NCBI GenBank assembly: GCA_033439265.1
Contig: JAVTVX010000020.1
Span: 17,254,001-17,318,000 of the forward strand
Length of the DNA stretch: 64,000 nucleotides
DNA from: Dillenia suffruticosa
Taxonomy: Eukaryota > Streptophyta > Magnoliopsida > Dilleniales > Dilleniaceae
Direction of reading: 5' to 3'
Shown: one piece after another, positions 62,768 to 64,000 of the stretch
Layout of the letters: each line of letters begins with the position of its first letter
Position numbering within the stretch: the first letter of the stretch is position 1
Program-made: the position numbers and the translations under genes
Notes under the pieces: model-generated
Seen by the model: only the letters and a program-made list of their open reading frames with translations
Databases searched by the model: none
What the model was told of the DNA's origin: nothing

Positions 62768-62966
62768 CGAAAGATGTTGTTTTACGATTTGTTTTTTTTT
62801 TTTGTTTTTTAGGGTAGTTACGAACAAAGCTCAATAATCCCCGGTTTCCAAATCCAGACCAGAACGAAAGAAAACAGAGCCAATCAAAATTTCCTAATCA
62901 GAGAGAGAAGCCATTTGGGAAGGGTGAAGAAACATAACACCTCTTCCTCTCTCTCTCTCTCAGGCG

Positions 62967-63669
62967 ATGGCTTCTCTTCCTCTTCTCATTCTCATCTGCA
63001 CTTTGTTGTTTTTGACCGGTAATTGTGAATCGCTGAAGGTCAATTACAGTGAAGGAGAGAATAGGAGAGAGTTCGATTACTTCGCTTTAGCACTTCAGTG
63101 GCCAGGCACTTATTGCCAGAGATCTCGCTATTGCTGTTCGTACAATGCTTGTTGTCGCGGGTAAAATATCTCTTTCCAATTTTACAACTTGCTTCCTGCT
63201 TTTTGGATTCGTGACTTTGTTTGGATAATAAGCTTTAATTTTGGTTTGAAATTGTTACATGTTAAATTGGATGATATCCTGCCTTTTAAGTTGTTTTGCA
63301 AGATTTGTAGCTTTTGTCAGATGAATTAAAAACTGGAATTCAATTCATTCTTGCAGTCTTGTGTAATGCATATGCACTTGCAACCTATGTTCATGTTCTT
63401 AGTTAGTGGGCTGTGGATGAATCAATCTTAGGTTTGGTTTCTATTTTGGTGGTGACAACTTACAATTTATCTCTCTGACTTTCCAGATCAAACGCCCCAA
63501 CAGAATTTACAATTCGTAAGCATAGCCTCCCCGCCAAAATCCCCCTATTTAGATATATTTTGGTGTGCTTTTATGTTTGATTTGTTTAATGGCAGATGGA
63601 CTGTGGCCTGACTACAATGATGGAACTTGGCCTGCCTGCTGCACCAAAACTACCTTTGACATCAAAGAG
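62967..63669 (+). CDS. RNS2: Class II RNase T2 (RNS2-like), 5' part, continues beyond the window
   Basis: Three coding exons are visible: 62967-63160, 63487-63515 and 63596-63669. They encode the first 99 residues, in phase with GT-AG borders; the next exon lies beyond 64000. Residues 1-22 ([20 protein letters not shown] and following) form a signal peptide. [15 protein letters not shown] (36-50) and the cysteine-rich [10 protein letters not shown] are typical of plant class II enzymes. [13 protein letters not shown] contains catalytic His75 of active-site segment CAS I. The second active-site segment, with the HEWEKHGTC-type motif, should follow outside the window. RNS2-type enzymes act in the vacuole or ER and degrade ribosomal RNA for turnover. 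A CT-rich leader (62940-62963) precedes the ATG. S-RNase paralogues are less likely given the ALQWPGTYC and CCRG features. Confidence 0.93.
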
Positions 63670-64000
63670 GTACCTGTACCTTTATCTTCCTCGCTTCCCT
63701 GTTCTTTTTTAGGGCAAGTGATGGTTTAAATTTACTGAGCAAGTAAAAAAAAAAGGAAAATCTTGTATGGGCCTTATCTAAGCTTGCTGCTCTAAATGAT
63801 ACTTTTCACCATGTATCAACTCAGCTCCTAGTCTATGCCACATGTATTTTTGCATAAGTTTTTTGATTACCTGATTTAAAGAACTTATCAATGTCACTCA
63901 AATCTGGAGTTTAATTTGCGGGTTTCAAGATTATCAAATGCTTAGTGTGGATGGAGATCCTAAACATATTTGTAACATTGTGGGTAGAATCAGAAGACTA

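Noticed and set aside
1-64000. tRNA, rRNA, snRNA or CRISPR arrays
   Set aside because: I scanned by eye for tRNA arms, spliceosomal RNA motifs and regular short repeats. Only a SINE-like B-box at 3150-3170 was found. A covariance-model search would be the decisive test.

Overview
This window is nuclear DNA from a flowering plant, most likely a eudicot. Genes have short exons, GT-AG introns and AT-rich introns. Three encoded proteins belong to plant families: a plant-type PEX13, cytosolic ribosomal protein uL18/RPL5, and a class II RNase T2 close to RNS2. The rest is typical plant repeat DNA: Ty1/copia and Ty3/gypsy LTR elements, a CACTA element, a hAT-like MITE and a TRIM-like mini-retrotransposon. 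There are no bacterial operons, CRISPR arrays or organelle gene blocks.

Positions 1-38175 are a nested retrotransposon cluster with no intact host gene. From the left: the 5' part of a minus-strand Copia element (1-3032), a SINE-like dimer, a Copia LTR fragment ending at 4916, a long AT-rich stretch, a complete non-autonomous CACTA element (10722-11684, TSD GTG), an old LTR remnant, and a tandemly duplicated MITE-like block running into an A-rich, G-containing (purine-biased) tract. Next is a 5.2-kb Copia deletion derivative (14986-20209). A degraded Tat-like gypsy element (20210-20988 and 29038-30393) is interrupted by a second gypsy element with LTRs over 2 kb (20989-29037) and adjoins a 7.8-kb Copia element (30394-38175) of the same family as the leftmost copy. 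All gag and pol reading frames carry stops or frameshifts.

Positions 38176-64000 are genic. PEX13 (plus, 39172-46094, five coding exons, 284 aa) carries a hAT-like MITE in intron 4 and a 4.2-kb first intron. It converges on an unrecognised plant gene on the minus strand (coding 51577-47651, 573 aa, nuclear-type basic cluster, one GC-AG intron). RPL5 follows on the minus strand (58776-55909, nine coding exons, 302 aa); its first coding exon is only the ATG, and its upstream region has telo-box and site II-like motifs. A TRIM-like element (59073-60279) sits 297 bp upstream of that ATG. The start of an RNS2-like ribonuclease gene (plus, from 62967) runs off the right edge.

The host genes are unrelated housekeeping functions: peroxisomal import, ribosome, vacuolar RNA turnover. 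No shared pathway is implied. I found no convincing undescribed system. The most distinctive observations are the TRIM-like element near RPL5, the unrecognised nuclear-type protein with its GC-AG intron, and an ORF remnant conserved in the leader of two Copia copies. All exon boundaries and alignments were made by eye.
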